NCBI RefSeq assembly: GCF_003852405.1
Contig: NZ_QAJM01000016.1
Coordinates: forward strand, 1 to 64,000
Direction of reading: 5' to 3'
DNA length: 64,000 nucleotides
Origin: Pseudomonas sp. KBW05
Lineage (GTDB): Bacteria; Pseudomonadota; Gammaproteobacteria; Pseudomonadales; Pseudomonadaceae
In this document: one piece after another, positions 31,016 through 39,671 of the stretch
How positions within the stretch are numbered: position 1 is the stretch's first letter
Layout of the letters: each line of letters starts with the position of its first letter
Position numbers and translations under genes: made by a program
Notes under the pieces: generated by a model
The model's input: only the letters and a program-made list of their open reading frames with translations
What the model was told of the DNA's origin: nothing
Database searches by the model: none

Positions 31016-31545
31016 GTCCGACGTCCTTGTGCATCGCAGGCAAGCCGCGTCTTGATGTACGCGCGGCATTCAATCAAGGCGCGACGCAATTGGTATTCCA
31101 CACTGCGCGGGGTGATCGACAGACGTTCACCAATCTCGCGGTAGGAAAGTTCGTCGACATGATAGAGCAGGAAGATCTGCCGAGTCGCTTCGGGCAAGGC
31201 CAGGATCGCGTCCTGCATCAGTTGTTCCTGTTGGTAGGCGGCCAGTTGTTCGTCGGCACCGGGGTTGCTGCACGGCAGTTCTTCGCTGGGCTCGCCGGCG
31301 TCCAGGCGCTCACGGCGGATGGCCTGGCGCTGGTGATCGCGCACCAGGTTGCTGGCGATGGTGAAGAGAAAGGCTGGGAGGTTGTCGATCTTCTCGCCGG
31401 AGTCCAGGCGCGCCAGGCGCAGGAAGGATTCCTGGGTCAGGTCCGCGGCCACCTGGGCACTGCCGGTACGGCGGGTGACGAAGGCTTCGAGGGCTTTCTT
31501 CTGCTCCGCGAACAGGCGCGCGATCTGCGAATTCCAGGAGAGCAC
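31012..31545 (-). CDS. FecI-type ECF sigma factor
   Basis: This 177-residue sigma factor has region 2 (AADLTQESFLRLARLDSGEKIDN in part) and region 4 helix-turn-helix (DELSYREIGERLSITPRSVEYQLRRAL). Iron-starvation sigma factors of this group switch on the linked receptor gene when their siderophore is present. The start is GTG with an upstream AAGG. It is first of sigma-fecR-receptor, all on the minus strand. Confidence 0.9.
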   Translation of the reverse strand: MLSWNSQIARLFAEQKKALEAFVTRRTGSAQVAADLTQESFLRLARLDSGEKIDNLPAFLFTIASNLVRDHQRQAIRRERLDAGEPSEELPCSNPGADEQLAAYQQEQLMQDAILALPEATRQIFLLYHVDELSYREIGERLSITPRSVEYQLRRALIECRAYIKTRLACDAQGRRT

Positions 31546-31604
31546 GGCACTACCTTGAGAGGAACGGGGGGGTTCAGGAGGTGTGCACGCTAGCAGAGGA
31601 TGAG

Positions 31605-31630
31605 ATTGGTTCGCAATTGATATCTATTTT
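31605..31630. promoter_or_regulatory. Weak Fur-box-like sequence upstream of the sigma gene
   Basis: The AT-rich stretch with AATTGATATC lies 60-85 bp upstream of the sigma gene start, where a Fur site is expected. The match to the 7-1-7 Fur consensus is only partial. Confidence 0.25.
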
Positions 31631-31664
31631 TTACTGTGGGTTATGCGGTGTTTTTGAGGCCGTC

Positions 31665-31747
31665 TTCGCGAGCAAGCCCGCTCCCACAGTTGACCGCATT
31701 CTCATGTTGAAACGCGGTCAAAATGTGGGAGCGGGCTTGCTCGCGAA
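31665..31747. repeat. REPIN, outward TTCGCGAG ends
   Basis: REP copies at 31665-31688 and 31724-31747 face each other across a spacer with TTGACCGCATTCTCATGTTG. It lies between the tandem pchP (ends 31764) and sigma (starts 31545) genes. Confidence 0.9.
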
Positions 31748-31763
31748 TGCAGGCGACTCGGTC

Positions 31764-32822
31764 TTACTGAATGTCGTCAGGCTTCACAATCACCCAATTC
31801 TTGTCCGCCGTCACCGCCAACCCTTCCTTGGCCTGCGCCGCCGCATGCTTGGCGATCATGCCATTGAGTTGGGTCATGTATTTGTCCTTGCGGTTGATCC
31901 ACAAATGCACGCCCCCCTTGGCCACGTCCACATCGTGAAACAGCATGTAGCCATCGCTCGTTGGCGTGTCGCCGCCCACCAGCACCGGTTTTTTCCATTC
32001 GTCGATGTAGGTGAGGATCGCCGCATGCTTGCCGGCCATCCAGGTCGCTGGAGTCCACAGGTAAGGCGTGAGTTCCAGGCCAAGGTTGGCCTTCTCGTCG
32101 TATTTACCGGCGCTGATCTGTTTGCGTGCGGTGGTCAGCTCGCCGGTCTTGCGGTCCTTGAGCAAGGTAGTCACGCCGATGACGTTCTCGGGTTTGACGT
32201 TGTAGCCGTACTTCGGATCAGCCGCGACCATGCGCACCAGCTCTTCGGAGGCGGCGGTCATCACGTACACGTCGATGCCGTTTTCCATCAGCTTGTTGTA
32301 CAGCTCCTGCTGGCCGGTGAAGATTTTTGGCGGCTGCACTTCGGATTTTTTCACCACATCGCCTTCGAAATAGCTGACCGGCACCGGTTTGCCGGAGGCC
32401 ATCAGCTCGTCGACCTGGACCTTGAGTTCCTTGAGGGTGAAGCCGGAAAACACCTGGGCGACCCACGGGTAGCAGACCATGTCGTCCACTTCGCAGAGGC
32501 GATAGTAGTAACTGAACAGGCTCTCTTTATGTTCGGCAGTGTCTTTGAACGGCATCAACTTGAGCGACGGATCGAGGCTGTCGCGGGTGATCAGGCCCTT
32601 GTTTTCCATGTAGGGCAACAGGGATTCTTCAAGGTCGTAGCGGTAACTGGTGTTGTCCATGTCGAACACCGCGAAGTTACCCTTGTTGGCGTTGGCGGCG
32701 ATCATCTCGTCTAGTTGCTTGGCCGCCGGGGCAGGCCAGTGTTTCAACTCGGTGGCGGCCATGGCGTGGCCGGCGAGGCCCAGGCACAGTGCGGCGGCAA
32801 ACAGTCTCGAAGCGAGCTTCAT
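31764..32822 (-). CDS. pchP: Phosphorylcholine phosphatase PchP
   Basis: This 352-residue periplasmic HAD-family phosphatase has a signal peptide (cleavage after AMA) and the motif FDMDNTSYRYD (D54, D56, T58). Later HAD motifs include YVMTAAS and PVLVGGDTPTSDGYML. It matches P. aeruginosa PchP in length and sequence features; that enzyme releases choline and phosphate from phosphorylcholine derived from host or plant lipids. A GGGAGAA site precedes the ATG. It is divergent from the symporter gene and no choline uptake gene is adjacent. Confidence 0.85.
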   Translation of the reverse strand: MKLASRLFAAALCLGLAGHAMAATELKHWPAPAAKQLDEMIAANANKGNFAVFDMDNTSYRYDLEESLLPYMENKGLITRDSLDPSLKLMPFKDTAEHKESLFSYYYRLCEVDDMVCYPWVAQVFSGFTLKELKVQVDELMASGKPVPVSYFEGDVVKKSEVQPPKIFTGQQELYNKLMENGIDVYVMTAASEELVRMVAADPKYGYNVKPENVIGVTTLLKDRKTGELTTARKQISAGKYDEKANLGLELTPYLWTPATWMAGKHAAILTYIDEWKKPVLVGGDTPTSDGYMLFHDVDVAKGGVHLWINRKDKYMTQLNGMIAKHAAAQAKEGLAVTADKNWVIVKPDDIQ

Positions 32823-33061
32823 ATGCGTTTTCTCCCTGAGTGAAAGACATCGACGCTAACAAATCCGTGTGACAGCCATCACCCGAGCACGACCGCCTGC
32901 ATCGCAATTGCGCCAACGCCATATGCCTGAGCGTCAAATGCTTATTCCAAAAACGACAGTCACCATTCCATATCGGTATTAAATCAATATATTTCAAGCT
33001 GTTAGGCTTTCCGGTTCGCAATCGCAGGCTCACGCGATTGGCAGCCTCTGACGGAGCTTCA

Positions 33062-34453
33062 ATGAATCTGCCCCTGATTCTCAACTTACTGGTGTTCGTG
33101 GCCCTGTTACTGGGCCTGGCACAAACCCGCCGCACAAACTGGAGCCTCGCCAAGAAGGTGTTGTTCGCCCTGGCCCTGGGCGTGGCGTTTGGTGTGGCGC
33201 TTCATACCATTTACGGCGCCGGCAACCCGGTGCTCAAGGCGTCCATCGGCTGGTTTGACCTGGTCGGCAATGGCTACGTGCAATTGCTGCAAATGATCGT
33301 GATTCCGCTGGTATTTGCCTCGATCCTCAGCGCTGTGGCCCGCCTGCACAACGCCGCGTCCCTGGGCAAGATCAGCTTCCTGACCATCGGCACCCTGCTG
33401 TTCACCACTGCGATTGCGGCGTTGATCGGTATCGGCCTGACCAACCTGTTCGGCCTCACCGCCGAAGGTCTGGTGGCCGGCACCCAGGAAATGGCGCGCC
33501 TGCAAGTGATCCAGAGCGATTACGCGGGCAAGGTCGCTGACCTGAATATCCCGCAGTTGCTGCTGTCGTTCGTGCCGTCCAACCCGTTCGCCGACCTGGC
33601 GCGGGCCAAGCCGACGTCGATCATCAGCGTGGTGATTTTCGCTGCATTCCTGGGGGTTGCCGCGCTGCAACTGCTCAAGGATGACGTGGAAAAAGGCCAG
33701 AAAGTCCTCAACGCCATCGACACCCTGCAAGCCTGGGTGATGCGCCTGGTGCGCCTGGTGATGAAACTCACGCCCTACGGCGTATTGGCGCTGATGACCA
33801 AGGTGGTCGCCGGCTCCAACCTGCAAGACATCATCAAGCTCGGCAGTTTCGTCGTGGTGTCGTACCTGGCCCTGGGCCTGATGTTTGTGGTGCACGGCCT
33901 GCTGCTGTCCCTGGCCGGGATCAACCCGCTGCGCTTCTTCCGTAAAGTGTGGCCGGTGCTGACGTTTGCCTTCACCAGCCGCTCCAGCGCGGCGGCGATC
34001 CCGTTGAGCATCGAGGCGCAGACCCGTCGCCTGGGCATCCCGCAGTCCATCGCCGGCTTTGCCGCCTCGTTTGGCGCGACCATCGGCCAGAACGGTTGCG
34101 CGGGTCTTTATCCGGCGATGTTGGCGGTGATGGTAGCGCCTACCGTCGGCATCAACCCGCTGGACCCGCTGTGGATCGCGACCCTGGTGGCGATTGTGAC
34201 CTTGAGCTCGGCCGGTGTGGCCGGCGTGGGCGGCGGTGCGACGTTTGCCGCGCTGATCGTGCTACCGGCGATGGGCTTGCCGGTGTCACTGGTGGCGTTG
34301 CTGATTTCCGTGGAGCCGCTGATCGACATGGGCCGCACGGCGCTGAACGTGAACGGTTCGATGACGGCGGGGGCGATTACCAGCCAGATCATGGGGCAGA
34401 CGGATAAGGCGTTGTTGGATGCGGATGAGCATGCTGAGTTAGTGCAGGTCTGA
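33062..34453 (+). CDS. tcyP: L-cystine/dicarboxylate:cation symporter (TcyP-like)
   Basis: This 463-residue protein of the DAACS (SDF) family has about ten membrane segments, the re-entrant serine-rich motif [17 protein letters not shown] and the C-terminal [21 protein letters not shown]. It resembles the TcyP/YdjN cystine-uptake branch more than DctA or GltP. GGAG precedes the ATG at 33062. It is convergent with folA. Confidence 0.78.
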   Translation: MNLPLILNLLVFVALLLGLAQTRRTNWSLAKKVLFALALGVAFGVALHTIYGAGNPVLKASIGWFDLVGNGYVQLLQMIVIPLVFASILSAVARLHNAASLGKISFLTIGTLLFTTAIAALIGIGLTNLFGLTAEGLVAGTQEMARLQVIQSDYAGKVADLNIPQLLLSFVPSNPFADLARAKPTSIISVVIFAAFLGVAALQLLKDDVEKGQKVLNAIDTLQAWVMRLVRLVMKLTPYGVLALMTKVVAGSNLQDIIKLGSFVVVSYLALGLMFVVHGLLLSLAGINPLRFFRKVWPVLTFAFTSRSSAAAIPLSIEAQTRRLGIPQSIAGFAASFGATIGQNGCAGLYPAMLAVMVAPTVGINPLDPLWIATLVAIVTLSSAGVAGVGGGATFAALIVLPAMGLPVSLVALLISVEPLIDMGRTALNVNGSMTAGAITSQIMGQTDKALLDADEHAELVQV

Positions 34454-34462
34454 TGGACCGCA

Positions 34463-34545
34463 TTCGCGAGCAAGCCCGCTCCCACATTTTGACCACATTC
34501 TCATGTTAGAACTCGGTCAAATGTGGGAGCGGGCTTGCTCGCGAA
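34463..34545. repeat. REPIN, outward TTCGCGAG ends
   Basis: REP copies at 34463-34486 and 34522-34545, spacer with TTGACCACATTCTCATGTTA. It lies between the convergent symporter and folA genes, touching the folA 3' end. Confidence 0.9.
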
Positions 34546-34549
34546 GCTC

Positions 34550-35062
34550 TTAAGCTCTTTCCCAAACCTCAAAGTTGTAAGCAGGCTTATCACCTTCAGC
34601 CGGGTTCTCCTGATTGGAGACCAGTTTCCACTGGCCCTGATCAAACTCCGGAAACCAAGCATCCCCTTCCGGGCTCAACCCCACCCGCGTCAAATACAGG
34701 CGATCCGCCTGCTCCAGCCCCTGCGCATACAACTGCGCCCCACCGATCAGCATCAGCTCATCCACGCCCTGAGCCAACGCCCATTCTTCGGCACGCTCCA
34801 CCGCCGCTTCCAGCGACGGAAAAACTTCCGCACCTTCAAGCGCCAGATCGGTCTGACGGCTGACCACAATGTTCAAGCGCCCCGGCAACGGTCGACCGAG
34901 GGAGTCCCAGGTCTTGCGCCCCATAATGATCGGCTTGCCGAGGGTCGTGGCCTTGAAATATTTGAAATCCCCCGGCAAATGCCAGGGCATGCTGTTGTCG
35001 ACGCCGATCACGCGGTTTTCACCGAGGGCTGCGATCAGGCTTAAAGGGAGAGTTTTTTTCAT
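34550..35062 (-). CDS. folA: Dihydrofolate reductase FolA
   Basis: FolA reduces dihydrofolate to tetrahydrofolate with NADPH, regenerating the cofactor used by ThyA (encoded near 48 kb). The 170-residue protein has LIAALGENRVIGVDNSMPWH, the substrate acid in LPGDFKYFK and PIIMGRKTWDSLGRPLPGR. No clear Shine-Dalgarno sequence precedes the ATG. It is divergent from the DUF2868 gene. Confidence 0.96.
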   Translation of the reverse strand: MKKTLPLSLIAALGENRVIGVDNSMPWHLPGDFKYFKATTLGKPIIMGRKTWDSLGRPLPGRLNIVVSRQTDLALEGAEVFPSLEAAVERAEEWALAQGVDELMLIGGAQLYAQGLEQADRLYLTRVGLSPEGDAWFPEFDQGQWKLVSNQENPAEGDKPAYNFEVWERA

Positions 35063-35131
35063 GGCGACGAGAATACCAGAGCCACGAGCCAGGGGTTATG
35101 CTCCAGGCTCACCAACACAACAGGACGGCGC

Positions 35132-36502
35132 GTGACTCCCCTGCACACACTCTGGCTGACGGAAACAGTGCGCCTGCGTGAAGAACACGCCGGCCCCCTG
35201 GAAGACCAGGAAGCCAACCGCCTGGCCCGCGCGGCCGGTGGCGACCTGCCGACGCGCATCCAGCAGCGCGCCCTGCACCTGGCCGAGCGCGATGGCCTGA
35301 CCGTCGCCCTGACCCGCTGGCTGCAAGGCGCACGCCTGGCGCTGGTGTTGCTGGCAATCGTCGCGGTGATCAGCGGCGCCGGGCTGGCGTTTGCGGCATT
35401 GGGCAACGGCCTGACGCCGGTCAACGTGTTCTGGGCGCTGGGCAGCTTGCTCGGGTTGAATCTCATCTTGTTGATCAGTTGGGCCCTGGGCTTGCTGTTT
35501 GCCGGCGAACACGGCGCCAGCCTCGGGCGCTTGTGGTTGTGGCTCAGCGAAAAGCTCGCCCGCGACGCCAAGGCCGCGCAACTGGCGCCGGCGCTGCTGT
35601 TGCTGCTGCAACGCCAGAAACTCAATCGCTGGGCCGTGGGCGTGCTGGTCAACGGCCTGTGGCTGCTGGCATTGCTCAGTGCGCTGGTGATTCTGCTGAC
35701 GCTGCTCGCCACCCGCCGCTACGGTTTCGTGTGGGAAACCACCATCCTCAGTGCCGACACCTTCGTCGCCGCGACCCAGGCCCTGGGCAGCCTGCCCGCC
35801 CTGCTCGGCTTCAACGTGCCCACTGTCGAGATGATCCGCGCCAGCGGCGATTCCGCCCTGAACATCGAAAGCGCCCGCCAAGCCTGGGCCGCGTGGCTGG
35901 TCGGCGTGTTGCTGGTCTACGGCCTGCTGCCGCGCCTGATCCTCGCCCTGCTCTGCCTGTGGCGCTGGAAACGCGGGCGCGCCGCCCTGCGCCTGGACCT
36001 CAACCTGCCCGGCTACAGCCAACTGCGCGAACGCCTGATGCCCAGCAGTGAGCGCCTCGGCGTCAATGACGCCGCCCCGGACCAACTGCACCAGGTCAGC
36101 AGCGGCGTCAGCGAACTGGAAAGCGACGGCGCCCTGCTAGTGGCCATCGAACTGGACGATCAACACCCGTGGCCGCCCAAGCTGCCGGCCAACGTGAAAG
36201 ATGCCGGCATCCTCGACAGCCGCGAATCGCGGCACAAACTGCTGGAGCAACTCACACGCTTCCCGCCCGCGCGCCTGGCCATCGCCTGCGACCCACGGCG
36301 CTCGCCGGATCGCGGCAGCCTGGCGTTGATCGCCGAGCTTGCGCGCAGCGCCAGCGCAACCCGCGTATGGTTGCTGCAAGCCCCGCCCGGCCAGGCGCTG
36401 GACGCCGAACGCCTGGGCGACTGGCACACCGCGCTGCAACAGCTGGAACTGCCCTTCGCCGACTGCGTACCGCTGAACTGGTTGGAGACCGGGCATGACT
36501 AA
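35132..36502 (+). CDS. DUF2868 family membrane protein
   Basis: This 456-residue protein starts with GTG after an AGGA site (MTPLHTLWLTETVRLREEHAGP). It has four predicted membrane helices, at about residues 68-92, 100-130, 165-190 and 250-275, followed by a soluble C-terminal half ending DCVPLNWLETGHD. DUF2868 function is unknown. It overlaps by 8 bp the downstream GTPase-like DUF3482 gene, a pairing that recurs in proteobacteria and suggests a membrane complex. Confidence 0.82.
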   Translation: MTPLHTLWLTETVRLREEHAGPLEDQEANRLARAAGGDLPTRIQQRALHLAERDGLTVALTRWLQGARLALVLLAIVAVISGAGLAFAALGNGLTPVNVFWALGSLLGLNLILLISWALGLLFAGEHGASLGRLWLWLSEKLARDAKAAQLAPALLLLLQRQKLNRWAVGVLVNGLWLLALLSALVILLTLLATRRYGFVWETTILSADTFVAATQALGSLPALLGFNVPTVEMIRASGDSALNIESARQAWAAWLVGVLLVYGLLPRLILALLCLWRWKRGRAALRLDLNLPGYSQLRERLMPSSERLGVNDAAPDQLHQVSSGVSELESDGALLVAIELDDQHPWPPKLPANVKDAGILDSRESRHKLLEQLTRFPPARLAIACDPRRSPDRGSLALIAELARSASATRVWLLQAPPGQALDAERLGDWHTALQQLELPFADCVPLNWLETGHD

Positions 36503-37862
36503 ACCGCTGAAACTCGCCGTGGTCGGCCACACCAATGTCGGCAAGACCTCGCTGCTGCGCACGCTGACCCGCGACGTGGGCTTTGGCGAAGTGTCCCATC
36601 GCCCCAGCACCACGCGGCATGTCGAAGGTGCGCGCTTGTCGGTGGACGGCGAAGCGCTGCTGGAGCTGTACGACACTCCCGGCCTGGAAGATGCCATCGC
36701 CCTGCTCGACTACCTGGAACGCCTGGATCGCCCGGGCGAACGCCTCGACGGCCCGGCGCGCCTGGCCCGGTTCCTCGACGGCAGCGAAGCGCGCCAACGT
36801 TTCGAACAGGAAGCCAAGGTGCTGCGCCAACTGCTGGCCTCGGACGCCGGCCTGTATGTGATCGACGCCCGCGAGCCGGTGCTGGCCAAGTACCGCGACG
36901 AGCTGCAAGTGCTGGCCAGTTGCGGCAAGCCATTGCTGCCGGTGCTCAACTTCGTCAGCAGCAGCGACCACCGCGAGCCGGACTGGCGCGAAGCCCTGGC
37001 CCGCCTGGGCCTGCATGCGCTGGTGCGTTTCGACAGTGTGGCGCCACCGGAAGACGGCGAACGGCGCCTGTATGAAAGCCTCGCCCTGCTGCTGGAAAGC
37101 GCACGGCCGCAACTGGAACGCTTGATTCTCGACCAGGAAGCCCAGCGCCAGGCCCGTCAGCAAAGCGCTGCACGCTTGATCGCCGAACTGCTGATCGACT
37201 GCGCCGCGTGCCGGCGCAGCGTGGTGCCCGCAGACGAACCGCAAGCCATCAACGACCTGCGCAAAGCCGTGCGCCAACGTGAACAGAAGTGTGTGGAGGC
37301 CCTGCTCAAACTGTTCGGTTTCCGCCCGCAGGACGCCGCCGCCAGCGACTTGCCGCTGCTGGATGGCCGCTGGGGCGATGACCTGTTCAACCCGGAAACC
37401 CTCAAGCAACTCGGCGTGCGCGTCGGCGGCGGGATCGCCGCAGGCGCGGCCGCCGGGGCCGGTGTAGATCTGCTGGTCGGCGGCTTGACCCTGGGCGCCG
37501 CGGCCTTGGCCGGGGCGATTGCCGGTGGTGCGCTGCAAACCGCGCGCAGCTACGGCGGCCGCCTGCTGGGCAAGATCAAGGGCCAGCGCGAACTGACCGT
37601 GGACGACGGTGTGCTGCGCCTGCTCGCCCTGCGCCAACGCCAGTTGCTCAAGGCCTTGAACCAGCGCGGGCATGCGGCGATGCACAGCATCAAGGTCGAC
37701 ACGCCCCAGGACAAAAGCTGGCGCGAAGGCAAGTTGCCGGACGCACTGCACAAGGCTCGTGCCCACCCGCAATGGTCGTCCCTCAACCCTCATGCCAAGC
37801 TCAGCCAGGCCGAACGCCAGGAGCAGGTCGAAGCCTTGGCCCAGCGCCTCGACGAAACCTAA
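36495..37862 (+). CDS. DUF3482 family Era-like GTPase
   Basis: This 455-residue protein has an N-terminal TRAFAC GTPase domain with G1 VVGHTNVGKTSL (residues 9-20), a G2-like threonine in RPSTTRH, G3 LYDTPGLED and a position for G4 near PVLNFVSSSDHRE that lacks a clean NKxD. The C-terminal DUF3482 half has a glycine/alanine-rich hydrophobic stretch (about 310-350) that could insert in the membrane. Function is unknown. Its stop codon overlaps that of the convergent HD gene. Confidence 0.82.
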   Translation: MTKPLKLAVVGHTNVGKTSLLRTLTRDVGFGEVSHRPSTTRHVEGARLSVDGEALLELYDTPGLEDAIALLDYLERLDRPGERLDGPARLARFLDGSEARQRFEQEAKVLRQLLASDAGLYVIDAREPVLAKYRDELQVLASCGKPLLPVLNFVSSSDHREPDWREALARLGLHALVRFDSVAPPEDGERRLYESLALLLESARPQLERLILDQEAQRQARQQSAARLIAELLIDCAACRRSVVPADEPQAINDLRKAVRQREQKCVEALLKLFGFRPQDAAASDLPLLDGRWGDDLFNPETLKQLGVRVGGGIAAGAAAGAGVDLLVGGLTLGAAALAGAIAGGALQTARSYGGRLLGKIKGQRELTVDDGVLRLLALRQRQLLKALNQRGHAAMHSIKVDTPQDKSWREGKLPDALHKARAHPQWSSLNPHAKLSQAERQEQVEALAQRLDET

Positions 37863-38413
37863 GCCGCCAGCACTTGCCGCGCCTTGGCCTTGAGCAGTTC
37901 AAGGTCGAGCACCGGGACGTGCATTGCCTTGGCCTGCTCATCCCAATAACGCATGCGCAGGCTGACGGCGCAGAGCGGGTCTTGTTCGAACGCATGGGCT
38001 TCTTCGGCGCTCATCACACCGCCTTGATAGCCCAACGTGCGGCGGCTGGCTTCGCTCAGGCGCGCGTAGTAATCCGGCTGGCTGAACGTCAGATAACGCT
38101 TGGCCTGCACGTGGTATTCCACCAGCTTGGCCAGGCGCTCGCTGAACCCTGCGCGGCGCAGGTAATCCGCCCCCAGTCGTTCATGGCTGACCACGCCGTA
38201 GCCGCCCATGTTCTCGCCGCCTTGGCCGCAGAGATGGCCGATGTCGTGGAAAAACGCCGCCAGCACCACTTCATCGTCAAAGCCTTCGGCCATCGCCCAC
38301 TGCGCGGCCTGGGACATGTGCTCGATCTGCGACACCGGCTCGCCGATGTAATCCGCCGTGCCGTGCCTCTCATACAAGCCGAAGACCTCGGCAATCGCCT
38401 GTTCCGGGCTCAT
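37859..38413 (-). CDS. PhnZ-like HD-domain mixed-valence diiron oxygenase
   Basis: This 184-residue HD protein matches the phosphonate-operon-associated HD family. Residues equivalent to PhnZ active-site positions are all present: Y22 and E25 (DYIGE), H32, H56-D57 (FFHDIGH), H77, H101, K105 and D158. PhnZ-type enzymes cleave the C-P bond of 1-hydroxy-2-aminoethylphosphonate oxidatively to glycine and phosphate. The ATG overlaps the FAD oxidoreductase stop (ATGA). The actual substrate here is not established because no hydroxylase gene is present. Confidence 0.82.
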   Translation of the reverse strand: MSPEQAIAEVFGLYERHGTADYIGEPVSQIEHMSQAAQWAMAEGFDDEVVLAAFFHDIGHLCGQGGENMGGYGVVSHERLGADYLRRAGFSERLAKLVEYHVQAKRYLTFSQPDYYARLSEASRRTLGYQGGVMSAEEAHAFEQDPLCAVSLRMRYWDEQAKAMHVPVLDLELLKAKARQVLAA

Positions 38414-39546
38414 CACGCTGCGCCCCACAACAGGCTGATATTGCGCTCGGCCAGCGCCGGCCCGACGCTCATGCCCACACCGGTGTGCATCAACGCCGCG
38501 TTCACCCCGGATGCCGCCCGCAGGAACGAAAACGGCCCCGGCCCGCGTGAGCCGTACACGCCCTGCCAGCGCTCGACCACCTGGATCTTGCACCCCAGGG
38601 TCTGTTCCGCCAGTTCGATCATCCAGTCATCCACCTGCTCGGCATTGAACGGCGAGGCATCGCTGCCATAGTCGTGGGAGTCGCCGATGATGAGTTCGCC
38701 ATGGGGCGTGGGGCTGATCAGCAAGTGGATGCCGTGTTCATGCAGCTGCGGTGCTTCACGCAGGATTTGCGCCTGCACGGCGGCGGCCTCGGGCAGGTCG
38801 GCGAAAGCGCCGTAGTGCACGCAACTCAAACCGGTGAGCAACGCATGTTGCAGGTTCAAGTTCGCCGCTGGCCGCGCGCGCAGCATTTGCAGGCGGCAGA
38901 TGCTCGGGTTGAGCTCTGCCATCGCGTCGGCCAGCAGGGTTTGGTAGTCATGCCCGGAGCACACGATGATCTGCTCACCGCGAAAGCTGCCCGCCGTGGT
39001 GTGCACCAGGCCGGGTTCGACATCGCGCACCAGGGTGGAAAAATGAAACTCCACCTGCAGTTCGTTGCGCAGGTAGTGGATCAACGCCGGGATCGCTTCG
39101 CGCGAATACAGTTGCTGATCGTCCCGGCCATGCAGCGCGGCGCGGTGATGGCGGAACTGGCCGCCGTACAGGTCATTCAGCGCGGCGCCTTGCAGCAGTT
39201 CGACGTGGTAGCCGTGCTCCTTGGCGCGACCGGTGCAGAAGGCTTCCAGCAGATGCTCTTCGGCCTCGGTACGGGCGAACAGGTACGAGCCGTTGCACTT
39301 GAGTTGCAGGCCGGCGACCTGGGCCCAGTGCCCCCAGATTTCGCGGCTTTCCCGCGCCAGGTCAAGCATCGGGCCAGGCGGTTGGCCGGTGACCAGGGCC
39401 TGGCCGAAGTTGCGCACCGAGGCGCCCAGCGGGGTGGCGCTGCGTTCGAAGACCTTGACCTTGAGGCCGCGTTTGGCGGCGGCATAGGCGTGGGACAGGC
39501 CGAGGATGCCGGCGCCGACAATTAGCAGGTCGGTGGGGTGTGTCAT
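38413..39546 (-). CDS. FAD-dependent oxidoreductase, phosphonate-associated (TIGR03364 type)
   Basis: This 377-residue D-amino-acid-oxidase-fold flavoprotein begins LLIVGAGILGLSHAYAAAKRG, the dinucleotide-binding loop. Its fold and neighbours match the family associated with aminoethylphosphonate loci. Members of this family have been proposed or shown to oxidise the amino group of aminoethylphosphonate derivatives; for this protein that is inference. It is separated from the upstream binding-protein gene by a REPIN and overlaps the HD gene downstream. Confidence 0.8.
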   Translation of the reverse strand: MTHPTDLLIVGAGILGLSHAYAAAKRGLKVKVFERSATPLGASVRNFGQALVTGQPPGPMLDLARESREIWGHWAQVAGLQLKCNGSYLFARTEAEEHLLEAFCTGRAKEHGYHVELLQGAALNDLYGGQFRHHRAALHGRDDQQLYSREAIPALIHYLRNELQVEFHFSTLVRDVEPGLVHTTAGSFRGEQIIVCSGHDYQTLLADAMAELNPSICRLQMLRARPAANLNLQHALLTGLSCVHYGAFADLPEAAAVQAQILREAPQLHEHGIHLLISPTPHGELIIGDSHDYGSDASPFNAEQVDDWMIELAEQTLGCKIQVVERWQGVYGSRGPGPFSFLRAASGVNAALMHTGVGMSVGPALAERNISLLWGAA

Positions 39547-39574
39547 GGAGTGATGTCCTGAATTCAAGGCCGCC

Positions 39575-39646
39575 TTCGCGAGCAAGCCCGCTCCCACATT
39601 TTGATTTGTGAACACATTCAAATGTGGGAGCGGGCTTGCTCGCGAA
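39575..39646. repeat. REPIN, outward TTCGCGAG ends, inside the phosphonate operon
   Basis: REP copies at 39575-39598 and 39623-39646 are separated by a shortened 24-bp spacer. It fills most of the gap between the transporter genes and the two enzyme genes. Confidence 0.9.
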
Positions 39647-39671
39647 GAGGCCAGCAGCCCTAACGAAAAAA

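Noticed and set aside
35132-37862. DUF2868/DUF3482 pair as a dynamin-like or defence system
   Set aside because: There is no dynamin stalk, nuclease or other defence domain, and the genes sit among core metabolic genes. The pair is better left as unknown.
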